Source of the DNA: Acidobacteriota bacterium
GTDB taxonomy: Bacteria; Acidobacteriota; UBA6911; RPQK01
Direction of reading: 5' to 3'
NCBI GenBank assembly: GCA_003819755.1
Contig: RPQK01000602.1
Location: forward strand, 1-5,005
Length of the DNA stretch: 5,005 nucleotides
The notes under the pieces: generated by a model
The model's database searches: none
What the model was told of the DNA's origin: nothing
Seen by the model: only the letters and a program-made list of their open reading frames with translations
Position numbers and translations under genes: made by a program
Part shown: piece by piece, positions 1-5,005 of the stretch
How the letters are laid out: each line of letters starts with the position of its first letter
Position numbering within the stretch: position 1 is the stretch's first letter

Positions 1-1837
1 ATACAGCGGCCTGCCTGCCGGCTTCGTCGAACTGCCGCCCGATGGTGAGGCCGGCGATTTCGAGTTCGGATCGGGTCTGGGCGTCAACCGCTGCAACTGC
101 CCGCTTGATCAAGACGAAAAGCAATTTCAATGGGTCGGGAACATTCTCAAGATCGCCGGCAACCACCAGGTGAAGTTCGGAACCGACATACGCCGGGCCT
201 ACAACCTGCGGGTGCCGAGTGACCGGCACCGTTCAGGTGAGTTCACATTCCGCCCGGATGTCACACGGGGTCCCGACGGCGGTGGTCTTGGCCTGGCTAC
301 TTTCATGCTCGGCGAGGTCTCACGCTTTACCCGATACGTCAGCCCGAGTACGGATGCTCGCGAGCGCCAGTGGCGACATTTCTACTACGCGCAGGATACG
401 TGGCGTGCGACTCAGAAGTTGACCATCAACTACGGATTGCGGCTGGACATCATCAACCCCCAGACGATCAACGAGCCGGGGAACGCCGGGTTCCTGAGCC
501 TGAGCACCGGTGAGATCGGGGTGGCGGGTGTCGGGGACATCGATTTGGCCGGCAACGTCGAGAACAGTCTGAACTGGGCGCCGCGCCTGGGTATCGCCTA
601 CCAGGCGACCGACAGCACCGTCATCCGGGCTGGTTTCGGACGCAGTTACGATATCGGGGTTTTTGGCTCCCTGTTCGGTCATTCAGTGACGCAGAATCTG
701 CCGGTGCTGTCCGCTCAGGAAATAGACGCGCCACAGAACTTCCAGAGCGTCTTCACCCTCGCACAAGGTCCGCCTGCTCCTGTATTTCCGACGGTACCGT
801 CCAATGGCCGCTTCCCCCTGCCAGCGGGCGTCTTCGCCTTCGCTCTGCCGGAGAAACAGACGCTGCCGACCGTGGATGCATACAACATTACGGTGCAGCA
901 CCAGCTGACTCCATCGCTTTCGATTGAGGCCGGTTACGTCGGCAACAAGGGAACTCACGTGTTTGCCGGTGACGGCCCCGATTTCAACGTGAATCAGGCA
1001 TCTCTAGTGGGTTTTGGAACTTTGACGACGGATCAAAGAAAGCCGTTCTTCAACAGCTTCGGCTGGACCCAGAGCATCTCCTACTTCTGCAACTGCGCAG
1101 ACAATCACTACGACTCCTTCCAGACGAAGCTGAACAAAAGGTTTTCAGAGGGTTACTCGCTGCTGGCTCACTACACTTACCAGGACGTTACCCAGGAGGG
1201 CGGCGACTATTTCGCGATTGATCCGGAAATCAGCCGTGGCAGGCCGGATTGGGACCGGCGGCACAACTTCGTGTTCACCCAGCTGGCCGAGTTGCCCTTC
1301 GGACAGGGGCGGCGCTTTGCCAGCGACATGGGACGAGCGGCGGACATGATCCTCGGTGGGTGGCAGATCAACTCAACCACCACTATCCAGAGCGGTCTAC
1401 CCTTCACTCCCTCCTATCGAGATTGCGGAGAGGATCGTGACACTGGACCCTGCCGTCCGGATGTGGTCGGCGAGGTAGAGATCATCGGTGACCAGGAAAA
1501 CTGGTTTAACACGACGCCAATTGGTTCTCCTGGCAGCCCGTTCTCAAGACCGGCATCGGGGACTTTCGGTAACATTGGCCGCAACACCCTGACGGGGCCA
1601 GGTTATTGGAGAGTGGATGCTTCGATGTTCAAGCGCTTCCGGTTCACCGAGGCCACCAACCTCGAGTTCCGTTTCGAGGTTTTCAACGTATTCAACCACG
1701 TGAACCTCGGGCAGCCCGATGCCGAGATCGGGATACCTGGGAACCTGAACGACAACTCGGGACGCATTACGTCGACGGCGTACGGCGGTCTGGACCCGAT
1801 GCGCCAGCTGCAGTTTGCGCTGAAGTTCATTTTCTAA
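1..1837 (+). CDS. TonB-dependent receptor, Oar-like, C-terminal part (5' end outside window)
   Basis: The frame is open from base 2 to the TAA at 1835-1837, giving 611 residues with no start in the window. The GTG at 170 lies inside a conserved segment and is not the start. Seen: a GNHQVKFGTDIRRAYNLRVPSD block (about residues 53-74), a LNWAPRLGIAYQ strand, a DWDRRHNFVFTQLAELPFG block, a GGWQINSTTTIQSGLPF block and an FRFEVFNVFNHVNLG block. The protein ends in LQFALKFIF, with a terminal aromatic residue as expected for an outer-membrane barrel. Known of the family: these acidobacterial proteins are roughly 1000 residues or more, with an N-terminal carboxypeptidase-regulatory-like domain, a plug and a 22-strand barrel. 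Here only the barrel is present. The ligand is not identifiable; polymer or carbohydrate uptake is often assumed. Cysteine pairs (CNC twice, and C-x10-C) sit in likely loops. It converges on the OPT gene across a repeat hairpin. Confidence 0.9.
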   Translation, partial: YSGLPAGFVELPPDGEAGDFEFGSGLGVNRCNCPLDQDEKQFQWVGNILKIAGNHQVKFGTDIRRAYNLRVPSDRHRSGEFTFRPDVTRGPDGGGLGLATFMLGEVSRFTRYVSPSTDARERQWRHFYYAQDTWRATQKLTINYGLRLDIINPQTINEPGNAGFLSLSTGEIGVAGVGDIDLAGNVENSLNWAPRLGIAYQATDSTVIRAGFGRSYDIGVFGSLFGHSVTQNLPVLSAQEIDAPQNFQSVFTLAQGPPAPVFPTVPSNGRFPLPAGVFAFALPEKQTLPTVDAYNITVQHQLTPSLSIEAGYVGNKGTHVFAGDGPDFNVNQASLVGFGTLTTDQRKPFFNSFGWTQSISYFCNCADNHYDSFQTKLNKRFSEGYSLLAHYTYQDVTQEGGDYFAIDPEISRGRPDWDRRHNFVFTQLAELPFGQGRRFASDMGRAADMILGGWQINSTTTIQSGLPFTPSYRDCGEDRDTGPCRPDVVGEVEIIGDQENWFNTTPIGSPGSPFSRPASGTFGNIGRNTLTGPGYWRVDASMFKRFRFTEATNLEFRFEVFNVFNHVNLGQPDAEIGIPGNLNDNSGRITSTAYGGLDPMRQLQFALKFIF

Positions 1838-1845
1838 AGATCGTC

Positions 1846-1899
1846 AAGGGACATAAGGGACATAAGGGACACAAGGGACACAAGGGACGTTCAGGGACC
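1846..1899 (+). repeat. Tandem 9-bp repeat array, left arm (AAGGGACAT/C)
   Basis: Units start at 1846, 1855, 1864, 1873 and 1882: AAGGGACAT twice, AAGGGACAC twice, then AAGGGACGT. A degenerate sixth copy, CAGGGACC, follows at 1892-1899 with the spacing shifted to 10 bp. The array begins nine bases after the receptor stop codon. Translated it would give a repeating Lys-Gly-His peptide, but it lies outside the genuine gene. The two T-bearing copies next to two C-bearing copies suggest recent unit duplication. Confidence 0.9.
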
Positions 1900-1946
1900 T
1901 GCACTCCTTGATGTCCCTTGTGTCCCTCGAGTCCCTTCTGTCCCTT
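1855..1946. terminator. Candidate bidirectional terminator hairpin between convergent genes
   Basis: Left-arm units 2-5 (1855-1890) can pair with right-arm units (1911-1946) in a stem of about 36 bp with scattered mismatches and a loop of about 20 nt. Because each arm is periodic, the pairing can slip by one unit. The hairpin lies between the stop codons of two convergent genes, where a shared terminator would be expected. There is no clean U-tract on either strand, so it is not a classical intrinsic terminator. The structure may instead be a dispersed repeat that acts only as a transcript-end stabiliser. Confidence 0.4.
1911..1946 (-). repeat. Tandem 9-bp repeat array, right arm, inverted relative to the left
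   Basis: Four 9-bp units (ATGTCCCTT, GTGTCCCTC, GAGTCCCTT, CTGTCCCTT) are the reverse complement of the left-arm unit with variation in the two or three linker bases. The last unit overlaps the TAA stop of the OPT transporter gene (1945-1947, minus strand) by two bases, so the array reaches exactly to the end of that gene. Confidence 0.9.
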
Positions 1947-3813
1947 ATCTCCTCCCCGCCCGGTAGAGGAAGTACCCCAACAAGCCAACCACCGCCAGTG
2001 CCCCGATTTCCCCCGTCCAGACCGATACGATCGGGTCCATCGACCGCGGTGCGATTCCGGCTGCCACCAATCCGGCGACCAGGACGCCGGCCAAACCTTC
2101 ACCCGCCACCAGGCCTGAAGCCGCCAAAACCCCCGGATCACTCTCGGCCCTCGGCTTATCCTTCGCTTGTCGTTCAACCAAGGCGCGCACGCACCCGCCG
2201 ACGTAAATGGCGGCCATGGAAGAAAGTGGGAGATAGACTCCGATAGCGAAAGCGAGCCCCGAAACTCCGCACAGGATCCCGGTGAAAGCCACTCCGGCGC
2301 CGGTCAAGACCAGGTTCCACGGAAGGGCGCCGGAGAGCACTCCCTCGATGATCGTCTTCATCAGGGTGGCTTGGGGGGCAGGAATATCACGCGAGCCGAA
2401 AGTGTAAACGGTCCCGAGGAGAAGCACGGTCGCCGCGACCGCCCAGCAGGCGAAGGAGGCGCCTATAAGCTGACCGAATTGCTGGCGCGCGGGTGTCGCA
2501 CCAACCAGGTAACCGGTCTTCAGATCCTGCGAGATATCCCCGGCTTTTGAAGCGGCGATCGCGACGACAGTGCCGACCGTCAGGACGGCTGCCTGGGCTG
2601 CTGACCCGGTCCATCCCGCGGCCGCAAAAACGGAGGCGACGCCGAGGATCGTGACCAGGGTGATTCCAGAGGTCGGCTGAGAGGAGACGCCGACAATTCC
2701 GACGATCCTGGCTGCTACGGCAACAAACAGGAGGCCGAACAGGCTAACACCGGCCGCACAGACAAGCCGCGGGACCAATGCCATATTGCCCCCGAAGATA
2801 CCCGGGACGAAGGCCGTGACGGCGACAACCAGACCGATGACTCCGAGAACGAACGAGCCGGGCAGGTCGCGGTCCGTCCGGGGCGGGCCTTCTGCGTCTA
2901 GTGAAACCGTTTGTCGTCTCATTCCTCGGGCGACCGCCGCGAAGGCACCGGCCATTGTCGGGAGGCCGCGCAAAACCGTAATGATTCCTGCCGTAGCCAC
3001 CGCCCCGGCGCCAATATATCGGACGTATCGGGACCAGATGTCGGCGGCAGACATCTCGGAGAAGAGCCGGGTGGTTTCCGGAAACAGAGGCGACGACAGG
3101 CTGTTGCCCAGCCAGGCTATCAGTGGAATCAGGGCGAGCGACGACAGGATAGATCCCGCCACCAGCACCCCGGACTGGCGATATCCGAGGATGTAGCCCA
3201 CTCCGAGGAGGGCCGGCGCAAGCTCCAGGGCCACCTGGGCTTTCGGCAGGACCGGCAGCTCGAGCTCGACCGCCGAGGGGAGAAGGAAGGCCAACGCCAC
3301 CAGGAGCTTGATTCCCCCGCCGGTCAGCATGCCGCGGAAGATCCAGGCACCGCCTGGGGCGCCGGCGGCTGTTGCCCGAAGAACCTCGGCGCAAGCTGTT
3401 CCCTCCGGGTAGGGCAACTCAGCGTGCGCTTGCACGATGAGCAGCCGCCGGAGGGGAATCATGGCGGCGAGTCCCAGGATGCCGCCAAGGAAGCTGAGTG
3501 CGACGACCTGCAGGTAAGGTGGAATCATGCCCCAGAGGAAAAGGGCGGGGATCGTGAAGATCGTTCCCGTTGCCAGGGAGGTAGAGGCTGAACCGATGGT
3601 TTGCGACAGGTTGGCCTCGAGGATTGTTCCCGGCTTCTGGAGCAGTCTGAAGATGGCGACGGTCATGACGGCCGCCGGAATCGAAGCGGACACGGTCATG
3701 CCCACTCGGAGGCCCAGGTAGACGTTCGCCGCGCCGAAGAGAATCCCGAGCAACACTCCGACGGCCACGGCTTTGAGCGTGAGCTCCGGGAGCGAATCCT
3801 GGCTGTTAGTCAT
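1945..3813 (-). CDS. OPT-family oligopeptide transporter
   Basis: A 622-residue polytopic inner-membrane protein, the usual length for prokaryotic OPT (oligopeptide transporter) members. Seen: residues 10-57 with GAANVYLGLRVGMTVSASIP, a SASTSLATG segment (75-83), the PYPEGTACAEVL motif (134-145), a RYIGAGAVATAGIITVLRGLP helix (265-285), VGVSSQPTSGITL (374-386), GDISQDLKTGYLVGATP (425-441) and GVYLPLSSMAAIYVGG (525-540). Helix-rich sequence continues to the C-terminal YFLYRAGRR. Known of the family: proton-coupled import of small peptides, or of metal-chelator complexes in the YSL branch; the substrate here cannot be read from sequence. The ATG at 3811-3813 places the N-terminus just before the first helix. 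No Shine-Dalgarno sequence is visible in the 15-nt gap after the upstream stop, so translation probably depends on coupling. It is the last gene of the three-gene unit. Confidence 0.95.
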   Translation of the reverse strand: MTNSQDSLPELTLKAVAVGVLLGILFGAANVYLGLRVGMTVSASIPAAVMTVAIFRLLQKPGTILEANLSQTIGSASTSLATGTIFTIPALFLWGMIPPYLQVVALSFLGGILGLAAMIPLRRLLIVQAHAELPYPEGTACAEVLRATAAGAPGGAWIFRGMLTGGGIKLLVALAFLLPSAVELELPVLPKAQVALELAPALLGVGYILGYRQSGVLVAGSILSSLALIPLIAWLGNSLSSPLFPETTRLFSEMSAADIWSRYVRYIGAGAVATAGIITVLRGLPTMAGAFAAVARGMRRQTVSLDAEGPPRTDRDLPGSFVLGVIGLVVAVTAFVPGIFGGNMALVPRLVCAAGVSLFGLLFVAVAARIVGIVGVSSQPTSGITLVTILGVASVFAAAGWTGSAAQAAVLTVGTVVAIAASKAGDISQDLKTGYLVGATPARQQFGQLIGASFACWAVAATVLLLGTVYTFGSRDIPAPQATLMKTIIEGVLSGALPWNLVLTGAGVAFTGILCGVSGLAFAIGVYLPLSSMAAIYVGGCVRALVERQAKDKPRAESDPGVLAASGLVAGEGLAGVLVAGLVAAGIAPRSMDPIVSVWTGEIGALAVVGLLGYFLYRAGRR

Positions 3814-3828
3814 ATAAACGCAAGTAGT

Positions 3829-4035
3829 CTAGCCCGAGGAGTGGGTGCGGATGAACCGCTCAAATGAACGGTCCCAAGTGCGTTCAACCTCATCCGGGAA
3901 GCAACAGGCCGGAAGTTCCCGGTTGGCCAGATGGTAATGTAGGCAATCGCAGCAGGAGCCGTGCCGTGGGCATCCGGAATACGTGCAGTTGCAACGATCA
4001 ACGTTTGTTTTCAGGTTTACGCAGTTTTTGGGCAT
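3829..4035 (-). CDS. Small cysteine-rich DUF6485-type protein
   Basis: A 68-residue protein starting MPKNCVNLKTN. It has nine cysteines (residues 5, 15, 17, 22, 28, 29, 31, 44, 45) and several histidines, arranged as C-x9-CNC-x4-C-x2-HG-x-CCDC-x3-H, then LPACC and a WDRSFERFI tail. I recognise this pattern as the DUF6485 family of uncharacterised short bacterial proteins. The cysteine spacing suggests zinc or Fe-S binding, which is inference. The chosen ATG (4033-4035) is where family-like sequence begins; an in-frame ATG at 4117-4119 would add 28 residues lying over the peptidase gene and is unlikely. The peptidase TAG is only two bases upstream (TAG-AC-ATG), with a weak GAGA six bases before the start, so the gene is probably translationally coupled. 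The OPT transporter follows after 15 nt. Confidence 0.85.
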   Translation of the reverse strand: MPKNCVNLKTNVDRCNCTYSGCPRHGSCCDCLHYHLANRELPACCFPDEVERTWDRSFERFIRTHSSG

Positions 4036-4037
4036 GT

Positions 4038-4709
4038 CTATTCTCTGTGTTTTCCTGGTTTCACCTTTCGCCAAAGGGAAAGGGCAAAGTAGAACTGGAC
4101 GGACACGCCGACGGTCCACCAGGTGTACGGATAGTGACCGCCCCCGCCCCGCGCTTCAATCACTCCGTTCCAGGAAGAAACGGTCGGAGTCGGCTGTGCG
4201 GGATCGAGCACCAGGAAGCGACACAGGCGGCGATCAATCCCGGCGAGTTGGTATTCGAGCCCGATCACGACGACCCAATGACCTCCGCCCGGATAGGAGA
4301 GGGTCAGGAGTACAGGCCGGTTCTCGCGCACCTCTTGCTCGACAAAAGTCCGGACATTGGTGCCAGGTCCGCCCGCAAAATCCAGGTTCAATTTGCGGCC
4401 GTAGGTCTTCTCAAGGAGAGTGACGAGCTGGATGGGGTCGGTTCCCTCTTTGACTAACGGACCGAGCCTGTGCCATTCGCCAAGCAGGCGGCCAAGCGCG
4501 GTTCTCCGATCCACAGCTCCGTACCTGGCGGCGTCATTGCGATCGACGACTCCGCAGATCAGCAGGGCCATCATCAGGCTGTACGGACCACAGGCCCCGT
4601 CAAGCGATCCCTGCATCAGGTGAACCATGTGCCGGTGGCCCCCGGGAGCCAGAGCATTCGGACCTTCGTGGGTGGCGTCGATCGGATCGATTACATAGAT
4701 TTCTGTCAT
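4038..4709 (-). CDS. C39-like / papain-fold cysteine peptidase family protein
   Basis: A 223-residue soluble protein without signal peptide or clear membrane helix. Seen: a QGSLDGACGPYSLMMALL motif with Gln33 and Cys40 at the start of a helix, a GGGHWVVVIG strand with His144, and a FLVLDP segment with Asp169. This is the order and spacing of the oxyanion-hole Gln and the Cys-His-Asp triad of C39-like, papain-fold peptidases. A Gly-rich stretch (188-191) and an aromatic strand QFYFALSLW close the protein. The absence of an ABC-transporter fusion argues against a classical bacteriocin-processing C39 exporter. The substrate is unknown; hydrolysis of peptides or an amidase or transferase role are all possible. 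The ATG is supported by a GGAG five bases upstream and an in-frame stop at 4731-4733. First gene of the unit with the DUF6485 protein and the OPT transporter. Confidence 0.8.
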   Translation of the reverse strand: MTEIYVIDPIDATHEGPNALAPGGHRHMVHLMQGSLDGACGPYSLMMALLICGVVDRNDAARYGAVDRRTALGRLLGEWHRLGPLVKEGTDPIQLVTLLEKTYGRKLNLDFAGGPGTNVRTFVEQEVRENRPVLLTLSYPGGGHWVVVIGLEYQLAGIDRRLCRFLVLDPAQPTPTVSSWNGVIEARGGGGHYPYTWWTVGVSVQFYFALSLWRKVKPGKHRE

Positions 4710-4714
4710 GTCCG

Positions 4715-4718
4715 CTCC
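4715..4718 (-). promoter_or_regulatory. Ribosome binding site of the peptidase gene
   Basis: GGAG on the minus strand lies five bases before the ATG at 4707-4709. It is the only convincing Shine-Dalgarno sequence in the three-gene unit and supports this start. A TAAAAT (minus, 4728-4733) a little upstream resembles a -10 box but has no -35 partner at normal spacing, so no promoter is called. Confidence 0.6.
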
Positions 4719-4756
4719 GCGCTTGGGATTTTAGCGTCTGGAGCCGACAACGGGGG

Positions 4757-4807
4757 AGAAGAAAAAAGAGGGCAGCTGGACCGGTCCCCGCGCCAGGCGC
4801 AGCAGCC
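4757..4807 (-). terminator. Candidate intrinsic terminator downstream of the right-edge gene
   Basis: On the minus strand GGCTGCTG (4800-4807) can pair with CAGCTGCC (4771-4778) in an 8-bp stem with one T-T mismatch. Two bases later comes a T-rich tract CTCTTTTTTCTTCT (4757-4770). The 21-nt loop is GC-rich and can itself fold (CGCC-TGGCG). The site lies between the stop of the right-edge gene and the peptidase start, so it would separate two transcription units. The stem is short and imperfect, so the call is tentative. Confidence 0.4.
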
Positions 4808-4815
4808 GTCGGAGT

Positions 4816-4834
4816 GCGCAAGCCATGCTTGCGC
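4816..4834. repeat. Perfect palindromic repeat GCGCAAGC-cat-GCTTGCGC (REP-like)
   Basis: An 8-bp perfect inverted repeat with a 3-nt loop. The same arm sequence recurs about 60 bp to the right. It lies in non-coding DNA between two minus-strand genes. It has no convincing U-tract on either strand, so it fits a REP-like intergenic palindrome better than a terminator. Confidence 0.7.
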
Positions 4835-4874
4835 CTTCTTCCTAGCCTGCCGACTGGCGCTATCTTTCACCAAG

Positions 4875-4910
4875 GCGCAAGCAAGGGTCTGCCCAGGCGC
4901 TACGCTTGCG
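4875..4910. repeat. Second, looser copy of the GCGCAAGC / GCTTGCG inverted pair
   Basis: GCGCAAGC at 4875-4882 faces GCTTGCG at 4904-4910 with a 21-nt loop. Together with the 4816-4834 palindrome this gives four arm copies within 95 bp. A GGCGCTA element (4856-4862 and 4896-4902) also occurs twice between and within them, which suggests a duplicated composite repeat unit. Confidence 0.6.
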
Positions 4911-4934
4911 GCCCTGCAACAACCCTGCTTTCCC

Positions 4935-5005
4935 CTACCCGCTCAGCTTCTCATCGACCAACCCGCTGGCCTGCGCCCTCAACTCCTCGGCCTCCTCGAG
5001 CAACC
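4935..5005 (-). CDS. C-terminal end of an unidentified protein (5' end outside window)
   Basis: Reading the minus strand from the right edge gives LLEEAEELRAQASGLVDEKLSG followed by TAG (stop at 4935-4937). The roughly 22 residues are rich in Glu, Leu and Ala with a regular spacing typical of an amphipathic helix or coiled coil, and the codons are GC-rich like the neighbours. The tail resembles those of small helical stress or membrane-associated proteins (for example YtxH- or DUF883-like), but it is too short to assign a family. It is read in the same direction as the peptidase unit but separated by 225 bp with a candidate terminator. Confidence 0.55.
   Translation of the reverse strand, partial: LLEEAEELRAQASGLVDEKLSG

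Larger units (their letters stand above)
4710..4934. other. Non-coding region between two minus-strand genes
   Basis: No credible gene is seen here. The region contains, from right to left, the GCGCAAGC palindromic repeats, the candidate terminator with its U-tract, a 10-bp palindrome GGACCGGTCC (4778-4787) inside the terminator loop and arm, and the short leader of the peptidase gene. Any promoter of the peptidase-DUF6485-OPT unit must lie here, most likely between 4720 and 4757. Confidence 0.6.

Noticed and set aside
1606..1911. Plus-strand open frame containing a Lys-Gly-His repeat peptide
   Set aside because: It overlaps the end of the receptor gene in another frame and its repeat part is only a translation of the 9-bp DNA array; there is no ribosome binding site or protein-like composition.
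1846..1946. CRISPR array
   Set aside because: Units are 9 bp directly abutting with no unique spacers, and the two halves are inverted.
2744..3394. Long minus-strand open frame inside the OPT gene
   Set aside because: Alternative frame of GC-rich coding DNA; the translation is Arg/Gly/Pro-rich, and the other frame shows continuous OPT family motifs.
2911..3591. Long plus-strand open frame opposite the OPT gene
   Set aside because: Antisense shadow of a clear OPT transporter gene; the translation is highly charged, low in hydrophobics and unlike any family.
4036..4119. Extended start for the DUF6485 protein at 4119
   Set aside because: It would add 28 residues overlapping the peptidase gene that do not look like the family; the ATG two bases after the peptidase stop fits better.
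4728..4750. TAAAAT and TTGTCG (minus strand) as a promoter for the peptidase unit
   Set aside because: The spacing between the two elements is only 11 bp and the -35 match is poor, so no promoter can be supported.
4600..4821. Minus-strand open frame across the peptidase start and upstream region
   Set aside because: It overlaps the peptidase N-terminus in another frame, runs through the candidate terminator, and its translation is Arg/Pro/Ser-rich without any recognisable motif.

Overview
The window looks like chromosomal DNA of a GC-rich Gram-negative bacterium, most likely an acidobacterium. The main reason is the left-hand gene, which closely resembles the large Oar-like TonB-dependent receptors that are strongly expanded in Acidobacteriota. 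This taxonomic call rests on recognised protein style, not on a database search.

Layout. Positions 1-1837 (+) hold the C-terminal ~611 residues of the outer-membrane receptor; its start lies left of the window. Positions 1838-1946 are a short convergent intergenic region filled with 9-bp tandem repeats (consensus AAGGGACAT/C) facing an inverted array of the same unit. The two arrays can fold into a long hairpin between the ends of two convergent genes. Positions 1945-4709 (-) form a tight three-gene unit read right to left: a papain/C39-like cysteine peptidase (4038-4709), a 68-residue cysteine-rich DUF6485-type protein (3829-4035) and an OPT-family oligopeptide transporter (1945-3813). The gaps are 2 and 15 nt, so co-transcription and translational coupling are likely. 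Positions 4710-4934 are non-coding and hold a ribosome binding site, a terminator-like hairpin with a U-tract, and several GCGCAAGC/GCTTGCGC palindromic repeats. Positions 4935-5005 (-) are the last ~22 codons of another gene with a charged helical C-terminus.

How the genes may work together. OPT proteins import small peptides or, in the YSL branch, metal-chelate complexes. A co-transcribed cytoplasmic cysteine peptidase and a probable metal-binding small protein suggest a peptide-uptake-and-processing or metal/peptide-handling cassette. That functional link is inference from gene order only. The convergent TonB receptor is probably separately transcribed.
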